Under the pieces are notes generated by a model. That model was not told where the DNA came from. It was given only the letters and a program-made list of their open reading frames with translations, and made no database searches. Position numbers and translations under genes: made by a program. Of a DNA stretch of 63,300 nucleotides, positions 8,973 to 19,058 are shown one piece after another (position 1 is the first letter of the stretch; each line of letters starts with the position of its first letter). Origin of the DNA: Lachnospiraceae bacterium (lineage in GTDB: Bacteria; Bacillota; Clostridia; Lachnospirales; Lachnospiraceae); the NCBI GenBank assembly GCA_910573755.1, contig CAJTBO010000028.1:1-63300 (forward strand). Direction: 5' to 3'.

Positions 8973-9024
8973 CTAATGCATTAGTGTATATGGATAGTCT
9001 AACGCATTAGAGTGCAGGAGTCAA
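8973..9024 (-). promoter_or_regulatory. Promoter with twin palindromic operators for the blaI-blaR1 operon
   Basis: Read on the minus strand, TTGACT (9019-9024), a 17-base spacer and TAGACT (8996-9001) make a promoter. A palindrome CTAACGCATTAG (8999-9010) sits between the -35 and -10 boxes. A near-identical one, CTAATGCATTAG (8973-8984), lies just downstream of the expected start, with centres 26 bp apart. Two spaced palindromes are the standard arrangement for BlaI-family repressors. Confidence 0.7.
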
Positions 9025-9140
9025 GAGTTATTTCCGGTTAAAAAGAAATATCGCAACAATTCGGACAAAAACCGGACCGTTACGATATCAGTTGAGTTCA
9101 GAAAGGAATGCAGATATATTGAAAACAGGAAAAGAAAGGG

Positions 9141-10169
9141 TCATTCGTATTCCGCGATATCGCAGATCAGCCGCTCTGTGTCTTCCCATCCGAGGCAGGG
9201 GTCCGTAATGGATTTCCCGTAAACGCCGCCGCCGATCTTCTGGCAGCCCTCCTCGAGATAGCTTTCCACCATAACGCCCTTTACAAGCTTATGGATATCA
9301 GCGTTTAACTTTCTGCTGTGGAGCACTTCCTTGACGATGCGGATCTGCTGTTTAAACTGTTTGTTGGAATTATTGTGGTTGGAGTCAATGATGCAGGCGG
9401 GATTGATCAGGTCACGTTCGCCGTATAATTCCAGCAGGGTATTTAAGTCTTCATAATGGTAGTTGGGCAGGCTTTGGCCGTGTTTGTTGACGGAGCCTCT
9501 CAGCACCGTATGGGCCAGTTCGTTGCCGTTTGTCTTGACAGCCCAGCCTCTGTAGATAAAGGAGTGGGGCTGCTGTGCCGCATAGACGGAATTCAGCATA
9601 ATGGAAAAGTCTCCGCTGGTGGGGTTTTTCATGCCGGCAGGCACATCGAAACCGCTGACGGTCAGACGGTGCTGCTGGTCTTCCACGGAACGGGCGCCGA
9701 TCGCCACATAGGAGAGGATATCGGAGACATAACCCCAGTTTTCGGGATAGAGCATCTCATCTGCGGCGGTCAGGCCGGATTCATTGATCGCCCGGATGTG
9801 CATTTTACGCATGGCGATGATGCCGGCCAAAAAGTCCTCCCGCTTGCTGGGGTCAGGCTGGTGGATGATGCCTTTATAGCCGTCTCCGGTGGTGCGGGGT
9901 TTGTTGGTGTAGATCCTGGGGATCAGGATCAGTTTATCTTTTACCTTGTCGTTGATCCTGGCAAGCCGTTCTATGTACTCACAGACAGAATCCTCGTTAT
10001 CCGCGGAGCAGGGACCGATGATGACCAGAAATTTGTTGCTCTCGCCGGTGATGACGGCGCGGATCTCGGAATCCCGGATGCGTTTTAATTCTATTAATCT
10101 GGCGGGAAGAGGGTACTGTTCCCTGATCTCGTCGGGGGTCGGTAATAATTTTATAAATTCAAATGACAT
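9141..10169 (-). CDS. 3-deoxy-7-phosphoheptulonate (DAHP) synthase, class I
   Basis: A 342-residue enzyme that condenses phosphoenolpyruvate and erythrose 4-phosphate, the first step of aromatic amino acid synthesis. Family motifs visible are 'IGPCSADN', 'RIYTNKPRTTGDGYKG', 'GARSVEDQQHR', 'NPTSGDF' and 'DSNHNNSNK'. It resembles the AroF/AroG/AroH type of full length. The ATG at 10169 has AAGGAG upstream. It is monocistronic as seen here and divergent from the XRE regulator. Which feedback type it is cannot be told from sequence reading alone. Confidence 0.93.
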   Translation of the reverse strand: MSFEFIKLLPTPDEIREQYPLPARLIELKRIRDSEIRAVITGESNKFLVIIGPCSADNEDSVCEYIERLARINDKVKDKLILIPRIYTNKPRTTGDGYKGIIHQPDPSKREDFLAGIIAMRKMHIRAINESGLTAADEMLYPENWGYVSDILSYVAIGARSVEDQQHRLTVSGFDVPAGMKNPTSGDFSIMLNSVYAAQQPHSFIYRGWAVKTNGNELAHTVLRGSVNKHGQSLPNYHYEDLNTLLELYGERDLINPACIIDSNHNNSNKQFKQQIRIVKEVLHSRKLNADIHKLVKGVMVESYLEEGCQKIGGGVYGKSITDPCLGWEDTERLICDIAEYE

Positions 10170-10344
10170 ATCATTGCTCCTTTGTACCGGTAATCTGAAA
10201 CCTTACATATTATACAAAAAAATTTTGTGGGTTGCAAGTGCAGTATCTATACTGTAAAAAGGAGAAAACAGGGCATTTCCCGTTTTGTGTCGTGTTTTTA
10301 ATGCTGTATATGTGGTAGTTTGGAGGAGAAAGGAGGAAAGCGTG

Positions 10345-11064
10345 ATGGATATGAAAAAAATCGGAGGATTTTTGAGGAGGCTGCGAAAGGAGAAGGGACT
10401 GACCCAGGAGCAGCTTGCGGAAATTCTTTTTGTGTCGGGAAGGACGGTCTCTCGGTGGGAAACCGGAACGAATATGCCGGACCTGAGTATTCTGATCCTG
10501 CTGGCAGAGTTCTATGATGTGGAAATAAAAGAAATTTTGGACGGTGAAAGGAGAAAAGGAACTGTGGAAAAAGAGATGAAGGAAACATTGTCAAAAGTAG
10601 CGGATTATAGCAGGATGGAAAAGGAAAAAGCGGCAAAGGCCGGAAGTATGGCTTTCAGTCTGATGTTTCTGATCTGCGCGGCGGCGATCGTGATCCAGCT
10701 GATCACTTCGGGGAGCCTGCGGGCTGTTCTGGGGGAGAGCGTGGCGCTGCTTTCGGGCGGGATCGTTTATATCGCGCTCATGGTGTATAACGGCGTCTGG
10801 GAAAGCGCCATGGGAACCGGGAATATTCTGCTGAGAGATATTCTGGTAAGCGTGGTATGCGCCGGAGTATTTGCGGGATTGCTGGCAATCTGTTATATCC
10901 GTCTGGGAGCGGAGGCGGAGCAGACGGCGCATATGGCGCTGATATTTTTTGCAGGTACCGCAGCCGCCGGTTTTGCGCTGCTGAGAGCACTTGCTCACGG
11001 GAGCCGGAAGAAAAAGGCAGGTATGAAGCAGGTCACATCCTCAGATAACAGCGCAGGGAGATAA
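10345..11064 (+). CDS. XRE-family regulator with membrane domain
   Basis: 239 residues. Residues 1-60 are a Cro/C1-type helix-turn-helix ('RLRKEKGLTQEQLAEILFVSGRTVSRWE'). Residues ~95-220 hold about four hydrophobic helices, and the tail is basic. Membrane-bound XRE proteins of this layout are common in Clostridia and are thought to sense envelope or small-molecule cues (family knowledge). The ATG at 10345 is fixed by AGGAGG at 10331. The last ~32 bases overlap the 3' end of the opposing flippase gene. An imperfect palindrome CAGTATCTATACTG at 10242-10255 in the upstream gap could be its operator. Confidence 0.85.
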   Translation: MDMKKIGGFLRRLRKEKGLTQEQLAEILFVSGRTVSRWETGTNMPDLSILILLAEFYDVEIKEILDGERRKGTVEKEMKETLSKVADYSRMEKEKAAKAGSMAFSLMFLICAAAIVIQLITSGSLRAVLGESVALLSGGIVYIALMVYNGVWESAMGTGNILLRDILVSVVCAGVFAGLLAICYIRLGAEAEQTAHMALIFFAGTAAAGFALLRALAHGSRKKKAGMKQVTSSDNSAGR

Positions 11065-12505
11065 GCTGCAGGAGGGAGAGCAGGATCTGGCTCGCCAGCA
11101 GTGCCCAGAGATAGCCCTTGATGCCGAATACGGGGATGGTGAAAAATACAAAGGCGAGCCTGATAAGGAGGCTTGCCACGCCGTAGAAGAAAGACTGCAT
11201 TGTTTTCCCCAGACCGTGCAGGATGCTGGAGAGGGTGGAATTCATATAGAGGAAGGGGCACATAAAGCCTAAAATCTGCAGATAGCTCCCTGCCCGCTCC
11301 TGATGGAAGATGAATTTTCCGAGAACCGGACCCGAAAACAAAAAGAGAAGAAGGCAGGTGAAGCCGAGGAGCAGGCAGTAATGGACAGAGCGGTGGACGG
11401 CTCTTGCGATCGTGCGGTCCTGATGCAGCGCCTGGGCTTCCGAGACCGCGGGCAGCAGCATAACGGCAATGGAGCCGGTGAGCGCCGTGGGGAACAGGAT
11501 GAAAGGAAGTGACATGCCTGTCAGGATACCGTATTCGCTGAGGGCGGAGGCGGTATTGAGGCCGAACATGCGAAGTCTTTCGGGAATGGCAATGGCTTCT
11601 ATGCTCTGCAGAAAGTTCTGGATGATGCGGCCTGCGGAAAGGGGAAGCGCCATCATAAACAGTTCGGGAAAAAGAGCGGTGACGTAAAAAGGCTTTGCAG
11701 CGGTTTTGGACAATATCCCGGAGGCGGACAGAGCGGTTTCCTTCCGGAAACAATGCCATAAATATAGAAGGGACAAAAGCGCGGAAAAAGCTTCTCCTGC
11801 CACCATACCGACGACGGCGAGAGAAATATCCGGCGTTTTATTTGCGTTTTCGGTCAGAAAGACGCTGCATAAAAAGAGTACGGTGGCAACGCGTACGATC
11901 TGCTCGAAAAGCTGGCTGAAGGCGGGAAAGCCGGCGGATTTCCTGCCGTAGAAATAACCGCTGACGCAGCTGTGTATACTGGAGACCGGAAAAGAGAGCG
12001 CCAGAATTTTAAGGAGCGGCGCGCACCGCTCTTCCAGCAGAAAGCGTGCCGCGATCTCTTCACTGCAAAAATAGACGAAGCAGGAGATGCAGAGGGATAA
12101 AAAGATGGATAACAGCATGCCTGCGGCAAGGACGGTAAAACTGCGGAATTCTTCCGCGGAGGCGGTTTTGCGTTTCGGTGCGCAGGGGGAGGCGGCGGAA
12201 TGTATTTTCTGTTTTCCGGCACAGGAACCGGCAGAGCCTGCCGCGGCGCAGGTAGTAGCCGTAATACGGGAGATCGCCGTCTGGAAGCCTGCCACGGAAA
12301 GAGAATAGGCAAGCGCCATAACAGGGCTGATCAACTGATAGATGCCTATATTTTCCGCACCGAAAGTACGGGACAGGAAAATACGGTAGAAAAAGCCGAT
12401 GATCCGGCTGACCATGCCCGCGGCAGTCAGTAAAAGAGCGCCGCTCAGAATGCGGCTTTTTTTGATCCTGCGTGGAAACTGGGATAAAAAAGGGAATATA
12501 TTCAT
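11033..12505 (-). CDS. Polysaccharide/lipid flippase, SpoVB/MurJ-like (MOP superfamily)
   Basis: 490 residues with about 12-14 hydrophobic helices and a family-typical start ('GALLLTAAGMVSRIIGFFYRIFLSRTFG'). MOP-superfamily members of this type move lipid-linked precursors or oligosaccharides across the membrane, for example in spore cortex or envelope synthesis. The exact substrate cannot be read from sequence. A Ser/Lys-rich insertion near residues 90-115 is unusual. The ATG at 12505 has AGGAGA upstream. It converges on, and overlaps, the XRE gene. Confidence 0.85.
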   Translation of the reverse strand: MNIFPFLSQFPRRIKKSRILSGALLLTAAGMVSRIIGFFYRIFLSRTFGAENIGIYQLISPVMALAYSLSVAGFQTAISRITATTCAAAGSAGSCAGKQKIHSAASPCAPKRKTASAEEFRSFTVLAAGMLLSIFLSLCISCFVYFCSEEIAARFLLEERCAPLLKILALSFPVSSIHSCVSGYFYGRKSAGFPAFSQLFEQIVRVATVLFLCSVFLTENANKTPDISLAVVGMVAGEAFSALLSLLYLWHCFRKETALSASGILSKTAAKPFYVTALFPELFMMALPLSAGRIIQNFLQSIEAIAIPERLRMFGLNTASALSEYGILTGMSLPFILFPTALTGSIAVMLLPAVSEAQALHQDRTIARAVHRSVHYCLLLGFTCLLLFLFSGPVLGKFIFHQERAGSYLQILGFMCPFLYMNSTLSSILHGLGKTMQSFFYGVASLLIRLAFVFFTIPVFGIKGYLWALLASQILLSLLQLISLRCYLRM

Positions 12506-12667
12506 GGAAAAGTTCTCCTGACCAGACAGATTGATAACTTAAGTTAAATATATGCGGCAGATTTTTCTAAAATAATTATAAAATCAAAGTTTTCTTGAAA
12601 AAGAGAGAATATAAAAGAAAACAAGAGATATAATGAGATAATAACAGAAAAACAAACATATTTAGAT

Positions 12668-12735
12668 TTGCAAAGAGGGACATATAAAACTAATATATGT
12701 TTTAGTTCTTAGCACTCGATTGAAATGAGTGCTAA
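12668..12735 (+). promoter_or_regulatory. groESL promoter with CIRCE operator
   Basis: TTGCAA (12668-12673), 17 bases, TAATAT (12691-12696) form a promoter. Just downstream at 12709-12735 is a perfect CIRCE element, TTAGCACTC, nine bases, GAGTGCTAA, the binding site of the heat-shock repressor HrcA. Confidence 0.95.
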
Positions 12736-12785
12736 CAAGAAGACATCACCGCAGAAACAAGCGGAACATTTAAGGAGGTTTTACT

Positions 12786-14695
<1,910 letters not shown>

Positions 14696-14710
14696 TCATC
14701 CAAGCCATGC

Positions 14711-14771
14711 ATTCATAAAAGCGAAAGGCCCGTGCAAGCTTGCTTGCAAAGGGCTTTTCGTTTTTATGAAT
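14711..14771 (+). terminator. groESL terminator
   Basis: A long stem from ATTCATAAAA..CGAAAGGCCC folding onto AAGGGCTTTTCG..TTTTTATGAAT, with an inner TGCAAGC/GCTTGCA hairpin. Confidence 0.8.
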
Positions 14772-14787
14772 ATAGGGCGCAGCCCTC

Positions 14788-14878
14788 ATCCGCAGGAAAT
14801 GCGAAGCATTTTCTGCGGATGCAGCATGGCGTCGGCTTACGATGCCCCCCTGACGCCTGCGCGCGGAGCGTGCAGGCG
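14788..14878. repeat. Intergenic palindromic hairpins downstream of groEL
   Basis: Two further hairpins follow the terminator: 14788-14820 (ATCCGCAG..CTGCGGAT, with an AATGC/GCATT inner pairing) and 14854-14878 (CGCCTGC/GCAGGCG). They have no T-run. The 14696-15060 gap holds no gene. This may be a REP-like palindromic unit. Confidence 0.5.
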
Positions 14879-15060
14879 TTGACCAGCCAATGCCTTTATC
14901 AACTTTCACTGTTCAGGATTGTGTATTTAATAAAAACAGATTATAATTACATTGAAAATGAGGATTTGCCAAGGTAAATTCTTATTTTCCCGGCGTTTAC
15001 TAAATATAGAGATAAAAACTGAAATTAAAAAAATGATATTTGAAGTAGAAGGTGAATGAT

Positions 15061-15456
15061 ATGGAGCAATACCAATGTATCGTTGTAGATTTGGCATATT
15101 ATGATAATCCAAAACAGATCATTGTAAGGGTAAATGATAAGGGTATAGAAATCTGTGCTGAAATAGATGGAATTACTTTTTCAGCTTTGGGAGAATATTA
15201 TTTTGAGACTTATCAATTATTTAGAGATAAGCTTTTAGATATGGGATATGGATTGAAATGCAATGGTTCAAGAATAAATGCTGTTCAGTCTGGAATGATG
15301 GGATATTGTCCCCAAATATATCTTGTAGAAATGGGAAAACAGGCATTAAGAAGTGATATTGTAAATATTTGGGAGTATGCGGATATTTCTTATTTTCCGA
15401 ATTCAAAAGAGCAATCAGAATATTCTGAAAAGTGGTATTTGGATAGCCATAGATGA
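15061..15456 (+). CDS. Hypothetical protein, possibly frameshifted
   Basis: 131 residues, A/T-rich compared with its neighbours, mixed alpha/beta in feel, with no motif I recognise. The ATG at 15061 has GAAGGTGA six bases upstream; the ATG at 15052 is too close to that site. The frame ends at 15456, but a second frame continues to 15562 with protein-like text ('IDDPIPYCQHDAFLPIRAK'). A one-base indel near 15440 may therefore have cut a ~165-residue protein. Small, A/T-rich orphan genes like this are often immunity-type proteins, but nothing here proves it. Confidence 0.6.
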   Translation: MEQYQCIVVDLAYYDNPKQIIVRVNDKGIEICAEIDGITFSALGEYYFETYQLFRDKLLDMGYGLKCNGSRINAVQSGMMGYCPQIYLVEMGKQALRSDIVNIWEYADISYFPNSKEQSEYSEKWYLDSHR

Positions 15457-15615
15457 TCCTATTCCTTATTGTCAACATGATGCTTTTTTGCCAATTAGGG
15501 CCAAAGGAAGAAATATAGGAAAAACTGAATGGGGAAAATATGAAATCAAAAATGTATCCTAACTGGCTGTCAGGTATATCAGCTATAAATACATTGTTGC
15601 AGAAAGGATGATCAC

Positions 15616-16422
15616 ATGACAGAGCAATTCTCCCGCACCGCCCGTATCCTCGGCGAAAACACCATAAATACCCTATCCACCAAACATGTCACGATCTTTG
15701 GGCTCGGCGGCGTGGGCGGCTATGTCGCCGAAGCTTTAGTCCGCAGCGGCATCGGAAAATTCGACCTGATCGACCACGACAGGATAGATATCACCAACTT
15801 AAACCGCCAGATTATCGCCACCCATAAAACCATCGGCAGGGATAAAGCCGAAGCGATGAGAGAACGTATGCTGGACATCAACCCTGATGCCGAAATCACT
15901 GTCCATCCCTGTTTTTTCCTGCCGGAAAATGCGGATTCCTTCCGTTTTGAAAACTATGACTATGTCATAGATGCCGTAGACACCGTAACCGCCAAGATCG
16001 AGCTGGTCCTGCGCGCCCAGGCGGCAGGCGTTCCGATCATCAGCAGTATGGGCACCGGCAATAAATTGAATCCTGCCATGCTGGAAGTGACGGATATCTA
16101 CCGGACTTCGGTCTGTCCCCTGGCCAGAGTGATGCGCCGTGAACTGAAAAAGCGGGGCGTCAGAAAACTGAAAGTAGTCTATTCCAAAGAAGAGCCGCTC
16201 AAGCCGGCAGAAACCGGTCATGGTCAGGAATGTTTCGGAATAAAGTATAAAGGGATGAATATTTTGCAGCCGGAGAGCGGTGGAACGGGAATACTGCAGC
16301 CGGAGAACACAGAAAAGGAACTTCCGTCCGGGAGAAGATCCATCCCCGGCAGTACAGCCTTTGTGCCGCCTGCCGCCGGGCTTCTGATCGCTTCGGAAGT
16401 GGTGAAGGATCTGATAAGATAA
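15616..16422 (+). CDS. tcdA: tRNA threonylcarbamoyladenosine dehydratase (TcdA/CsdL-like)
   Basis: A 268-residue E1-like enzyme that uses ATP to cyclise the t6A modification at tRNA position 37. It has the nucleotide-binding 'GLGGVGGYVAEALVRSG', 'DHDRIDITNLNRQ' and 'DAVDTVTAKIEL', and the basic 'RVMRRELKKRG' segment typical of TcdA. A non-conserved insertion rich in Gly/Gln/Pro lies near residues 215-240. It is monocistronic as seen, with GAAAGGA before the ATG. Confidence 0.9.
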   Translation: MTEQFSRTARILGENTINTLSTKHVTIFGLGGVGGYVAEALVRSGIGKFDLIDHDRIDITNLNRQIIATHKTIGRDKAEAMRERMLDINPDAEITVHPCFFLPENADSFRFENYDYVIDAVDTVTAKIELVLRAQAAGVPIISSMGTGNKLNPAMLEVTDIYRTSVCPLARVMRRELKKRGVRKLKVVYSKEEPLKPAETGHGQECFGIKYKGMNILQPESGGTGILQPENTEKELPSGRRSIPGSTAFVPPAAGLLIASEVVKDLIR

Positions 16423-16674
16423 GGGTTCTTTACTTAAAAACGGAAAAAGAAAGGATACAATTTAATGTAAAAACGGAATGATAATGCGTTGAGATCCTAT
16501 TCTATTCTGGAATTCGGGCGTACTTGTTATGAAAATGCAGCTTACTTTAACTTTAAAACAAATATATCATCGCGGCTGGCGGTTTGCTCGGAGTGACGGA
16601 ATGTGCATATTGTATTTGAAGTAATCAGCAAAAAACTGATGGAAATTTTGTGAGGGGTATGTTAGACTGTTAGA

Positions 16675-16707
16675 TAGTCCGGGGATGTGATAACAGTTTC
16701 CGGACTA
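16675..16707 (+). promoter_or_regulatory. Hairpin in the leader of the secreted propeller gene
   Basis: TAGTCCGG (16675-16682) pairs with CCGGACTA (16700-16707) 33 bases ahead of the next gene. It has no T-run, so it may be an RNA stem or an operator. The remaining 16423-16739 gap shows nothing else clear. Confidence 0.4.
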
Positions 16708-16739
16708 GTTAAAGCGTAAAGTGTGAAAGGATCTGAAAA

Positions 16740-17705
16740 ATGAAGAAGAGAACCTTAAAAATACTGGCATCGTTGATACTGTGCATCAGTGTGGTGTTGC
16801 AAAGTCCCTGTCTGCTTGAGGTGAAGGCGGAGTCTGTTTACCCCGCAGAGCGCAACAGCTACTACGGGCTGCTGGTGCCGACACAGCTCACCAAGATAGG
16901 AGATACATTTTATCTGGTGGACAGTTATCATAACCAGATACTTTACAGTACGGCATACGGTGTGCTTTCATGCAGCTGGAAGGTGATGGCGAAAGATCTG
17001 GCGCAGCCTCATTCGATCGCGGGGGACGGTGTTGTCTATCTGGTCACCGATACGGAAAACCACAGGGTAGTCAGCTATCTGAAAAACCCGGAAGGGTTTG
17101 TTGAACTGCAGGTGTTTGACAATATCGGAGTGCGGCCGCATTATATTGTGTATGATGCACCGACCGGGCTGTTCTATGCCTGGAGTTCTATGACCGGTGA
17201 GATGTATCTGTTCAGAAGAAAAGCCGACACGACGGAGGTGTATCTGGAAAAGGTCATGCGGATTCCTGAATTGTACGGGAAATATGTGCGCTCCTTTACG
17301 ATAGAGGGAGATCAGATCTATTTCCCCTGTGTGCACAGCAGTTCGATCGTGGCGGCGGATAAAAATACATTTGCGATACGGAATATTTATCCGGTGCCGG
17401 CGAATATTGCCGGTATGGTGCAGCTTACAAAAATCCAGAACTATTATTATCTGACGGTTTCCACTGATATCAATTTTGATCAGAAAGCGGCGACGATCGT
17501 CAGGGCAAGAAATCTGGAAGATTTCGGGACAGGCAATTATGAGAATATGAACCAATATTTCGGCGGTGACGGGGCTCCTTACTATATTTCCGCCGCGGAC
17601 GGTTCCTATTTTACGGTGGTGATACGGACGGCGGGCAGAGCCTGCGGGTATAAATTTGATGTGGTGAATGATGAGATCTGTAACAGGGAAGAGTTGACGT
17701 ATTGA
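16740..17705 (+). CDS. Secreted beta-propeller-like protein
   Basis: 321 residues with a clear signal peptide (basic start, hydrophobic core, cleavage expected after 'EVKA' near residue 30). The mature part shows repeated short beta-strand patterns of the NHL/PQQ-like propeller kind ('YLVDSYHNQILYS', 'YLVTDTENHRVVSYL', 'YYLTVSTDINFD'). The likely location is outside the cell; ligand and role are unknown. It is a single gene with AAAGGA ahead of the ATG. It is the last backbone gene before the mobile element. Confidence 0.75.
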   Translation: MKKRTLKILASLILCISVVLQSPCLLEVKAESVYPAERNSYYGLLVPTQLTKIGDTFYLVDSYHNQILYSTAYGVLSCSWKVMAKDLAQPHSIAGDGVVYLVTDTENHRVVSYLKNPEGFVELQVFDNIGVRPHYIVYDAPTGLFYAWSSMTGEMYLFRRKADTTEVYLEKVMRIPELYGKYVRSFTIEGDQIYFPCVHSSSIVAADKNTFAIRNIYPVPANIAGMVQLTKIQNYYYLTVSTDINFDQKAATIVRARNLEDFGTGNYENMNQYFGGDGAPYYISAADGSYFTVVIRTAGRACGYKFDVVNDEICNREELTY

Positions 17706-17811
17706 TATATATTTTTAGTATATGAAAAAAATCTTCCATGAAATCTGTCTGCACTGCAGGACCGTTTTCATCACAAGCGGCAATAACTTTTATGATCCGT
17801 TAATATACGAT

Positions 17812-17925
17812 ATAAAAAGATAAAAATATAAAAGATAAAGATATAAAAATGTAAAGATATAAAAAGATAAAGATATAAAAAGATAAAAATATAAAAAGAT
17901 AAAGATATAAAATATAAAAAGATAA
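17812..17925. repeat. A/T-rich tandem repeat
   Basis: Irregular tandem copies of a ~10-16-base unit of the type 'GATATAAAAAGATAAA' sit directly before a terminator. It is a simple-sequence tract with likely length variation. Confidence 0.75.
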
Positions 17926-17958
17926 GGCGTAATATTGCAGGATGCCTTATCTTTTTTT
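17920..17958 (+). terminator. Terminator
   Basis: AGATAAGGC pairs with GCCTTATCT across a ~17-base loop, followed by a T-run. It lies downstream of the propeller gene. Confidence 0.75.
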
Positions 17959-18140
17959 CATGAAAATCATTTTAAATGTCCGGTAAATATTCAATAAATA
18001 TTCAATAAATATCCGGAGGGACAATAAGATCACGGAATATTATGCTGGTTGATATTTTATATTAATTTTTATATAAGTTTTTGAATTATCCGCATAAACA
18101 CTATACTTATAAGCAATTTCATAATTGCAAAAACATTCAT

Positions 18141-18161
18141 TTTACCACGAATTTACCACGA
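18141..18161. repeat. Left integrase arm-type repeats
   Basis: TTTACCACGA occurs at 18141-18150 and 18152-18161, an 11-bp period. The same arrangement occurs at the right end, which suggests integrase arm-binding sites of the Tn916 DR2 type. Confidence 0.6.
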
Positions 18162-18170
18162 TTGAATGAG

Positions 18171-18180
18171 CCTTGATATG
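18171..18180. repeat. Candidate attachment core, left copy
   Basis: CCTTGATATG here is repeated at 25325-25334. The extended form GAGCCTTGATATG (18168-18180) is also found inverted at 24037-24049 between xis and int. Confidence 0.45.
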
Positions 18181-18246
18181 ACAATAAAACTGATAAGGGA
18201 GATAGCACATGAAAGCTGTGTATCTCCCTTTGTTCATGCTAAATGA

Positions 18247-18483
18247 CTACTTTACTCTGATTTCAAACTTCAAGATAGCTTTCATCATTTCCGCATGGAT
18301 TTCTCCTTTTAATTCTTCATCAACTTGCATAAGTAGAGCACCATTTGCGTGATAGCATGGTCGTAAGCATACTTTGGAGATATAAGCGTTATAAAAATCT
18401 AATATTTCTCTGATTGCCTTTTCATCTCCGCTGGTCGCTTTGCAAATGAGGTTATAAGAGGGATAACCATAATTTTTTTTCAT
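18247..18483 (-). CDS. Conjugative-transposon helix-turn-helix protein (Tn916 Orf8-like)
   Basis: 78 residues. The pattern 'YNLICKATSGDEKAIREILDFYNAYI' and the ending 'MKAILKFEIR' match the short HTH proteins that accompany the sigma-like gene in Tn916-family elements. Probable DNA-binding regulator of element functions. It is downstream of the sigma-like gene in the same operon, five bases apart. Confidence 0.8.
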   Translation of the reverse strand: MKKNYGYPSYNLICKATSGDEKAIREILDFYNAYISKVCLRPCYHANGALLMQVDEELKGEIHAEMMKAILKFEIRVK

Positions 18484-18488
18484 TTGTT

Positions 18489-18908
18489 CTATTTCCTTTC
18501 GTTTAATAACTTCTGTAATTTCTTTAGTCTTCTATCCCGTCTGCTGTTAATAGCAGAACGTGATACATGATACAATTCTGAAATTTCTCTGTCATTCATG
18601 CCTTGAAAGAAATGTAACAAGATAGCAGTACGCTGTTTTTCTGTCAATTCTTGTAAAGCTATACCCAGCTCTTCATTAGATACACGAATTGTAAAATTCA
18701 AAACTTGAAATGATGTAAAATCAAAAAAATATTCATCGTTTATGCCATGTTCAACACGTTTCATTTCAGACAATTCACAAAACAAAATTTCATGCCTAGA
18801 ACGTCTTGCAATTTGTCTTCTGTGGCTTGATAATGTACCTTTTATCAAAATCATCATCAAAGCATTAAACTGTAAACAAACAGCTTTCTCAAAAGAAGAT
18901 GTTCCCAT
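18489..18908 (-). CDS. Sigma-70-like factor of the mobile element (Tn916 Orf7-like)
   Basis: 139 residues. The C-terminal half is a sigma region 4: 'LTEKQRTAILLHFFQGMNDREIS', followed by 'HVSRSAINSRRDRRLKKLQ'. The ATG at 18908 is preceded by AAGGGGGTG; a longer upstream frame lacks a ribosome site and has membrane-like junk sequence. In Tn916 the equivalent gene takes part in regulating transfer functions (family knowledge). It pairs with the HTH gene downstream. Confidence 0.8.
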   Translation of the reverse strand: MGTSSFEKAVCLQFNALMMILIKGTLSSHRRQIARRSRHEILFCELSEMKRVEHGINDEYFFDFTSFQVLNFTIRVSNEELGIALQELTEKQRTAILLHFFQGMNDREISELYHVSRSAINSRRDRRLKKLQKLLNERK

Positions 18909-19058
18909 AATCTCACCCCCTTTCCGCAAAAGCCTAAATATATAAACGGAAAATATTAAATACCGTTTATACCGTTTTAGAGGATATATAGAAAAGAGTG
19001 GTGCTATGAAAAAAGCCCGAACAAAACATATAGTTTGTACGGGCAACACATTATTACA

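Noticed and set aside
17812-17925. CRISPR array
   Set aside because: Units are too short, A/T-only and lack unique spacers; no cas genes nearby.
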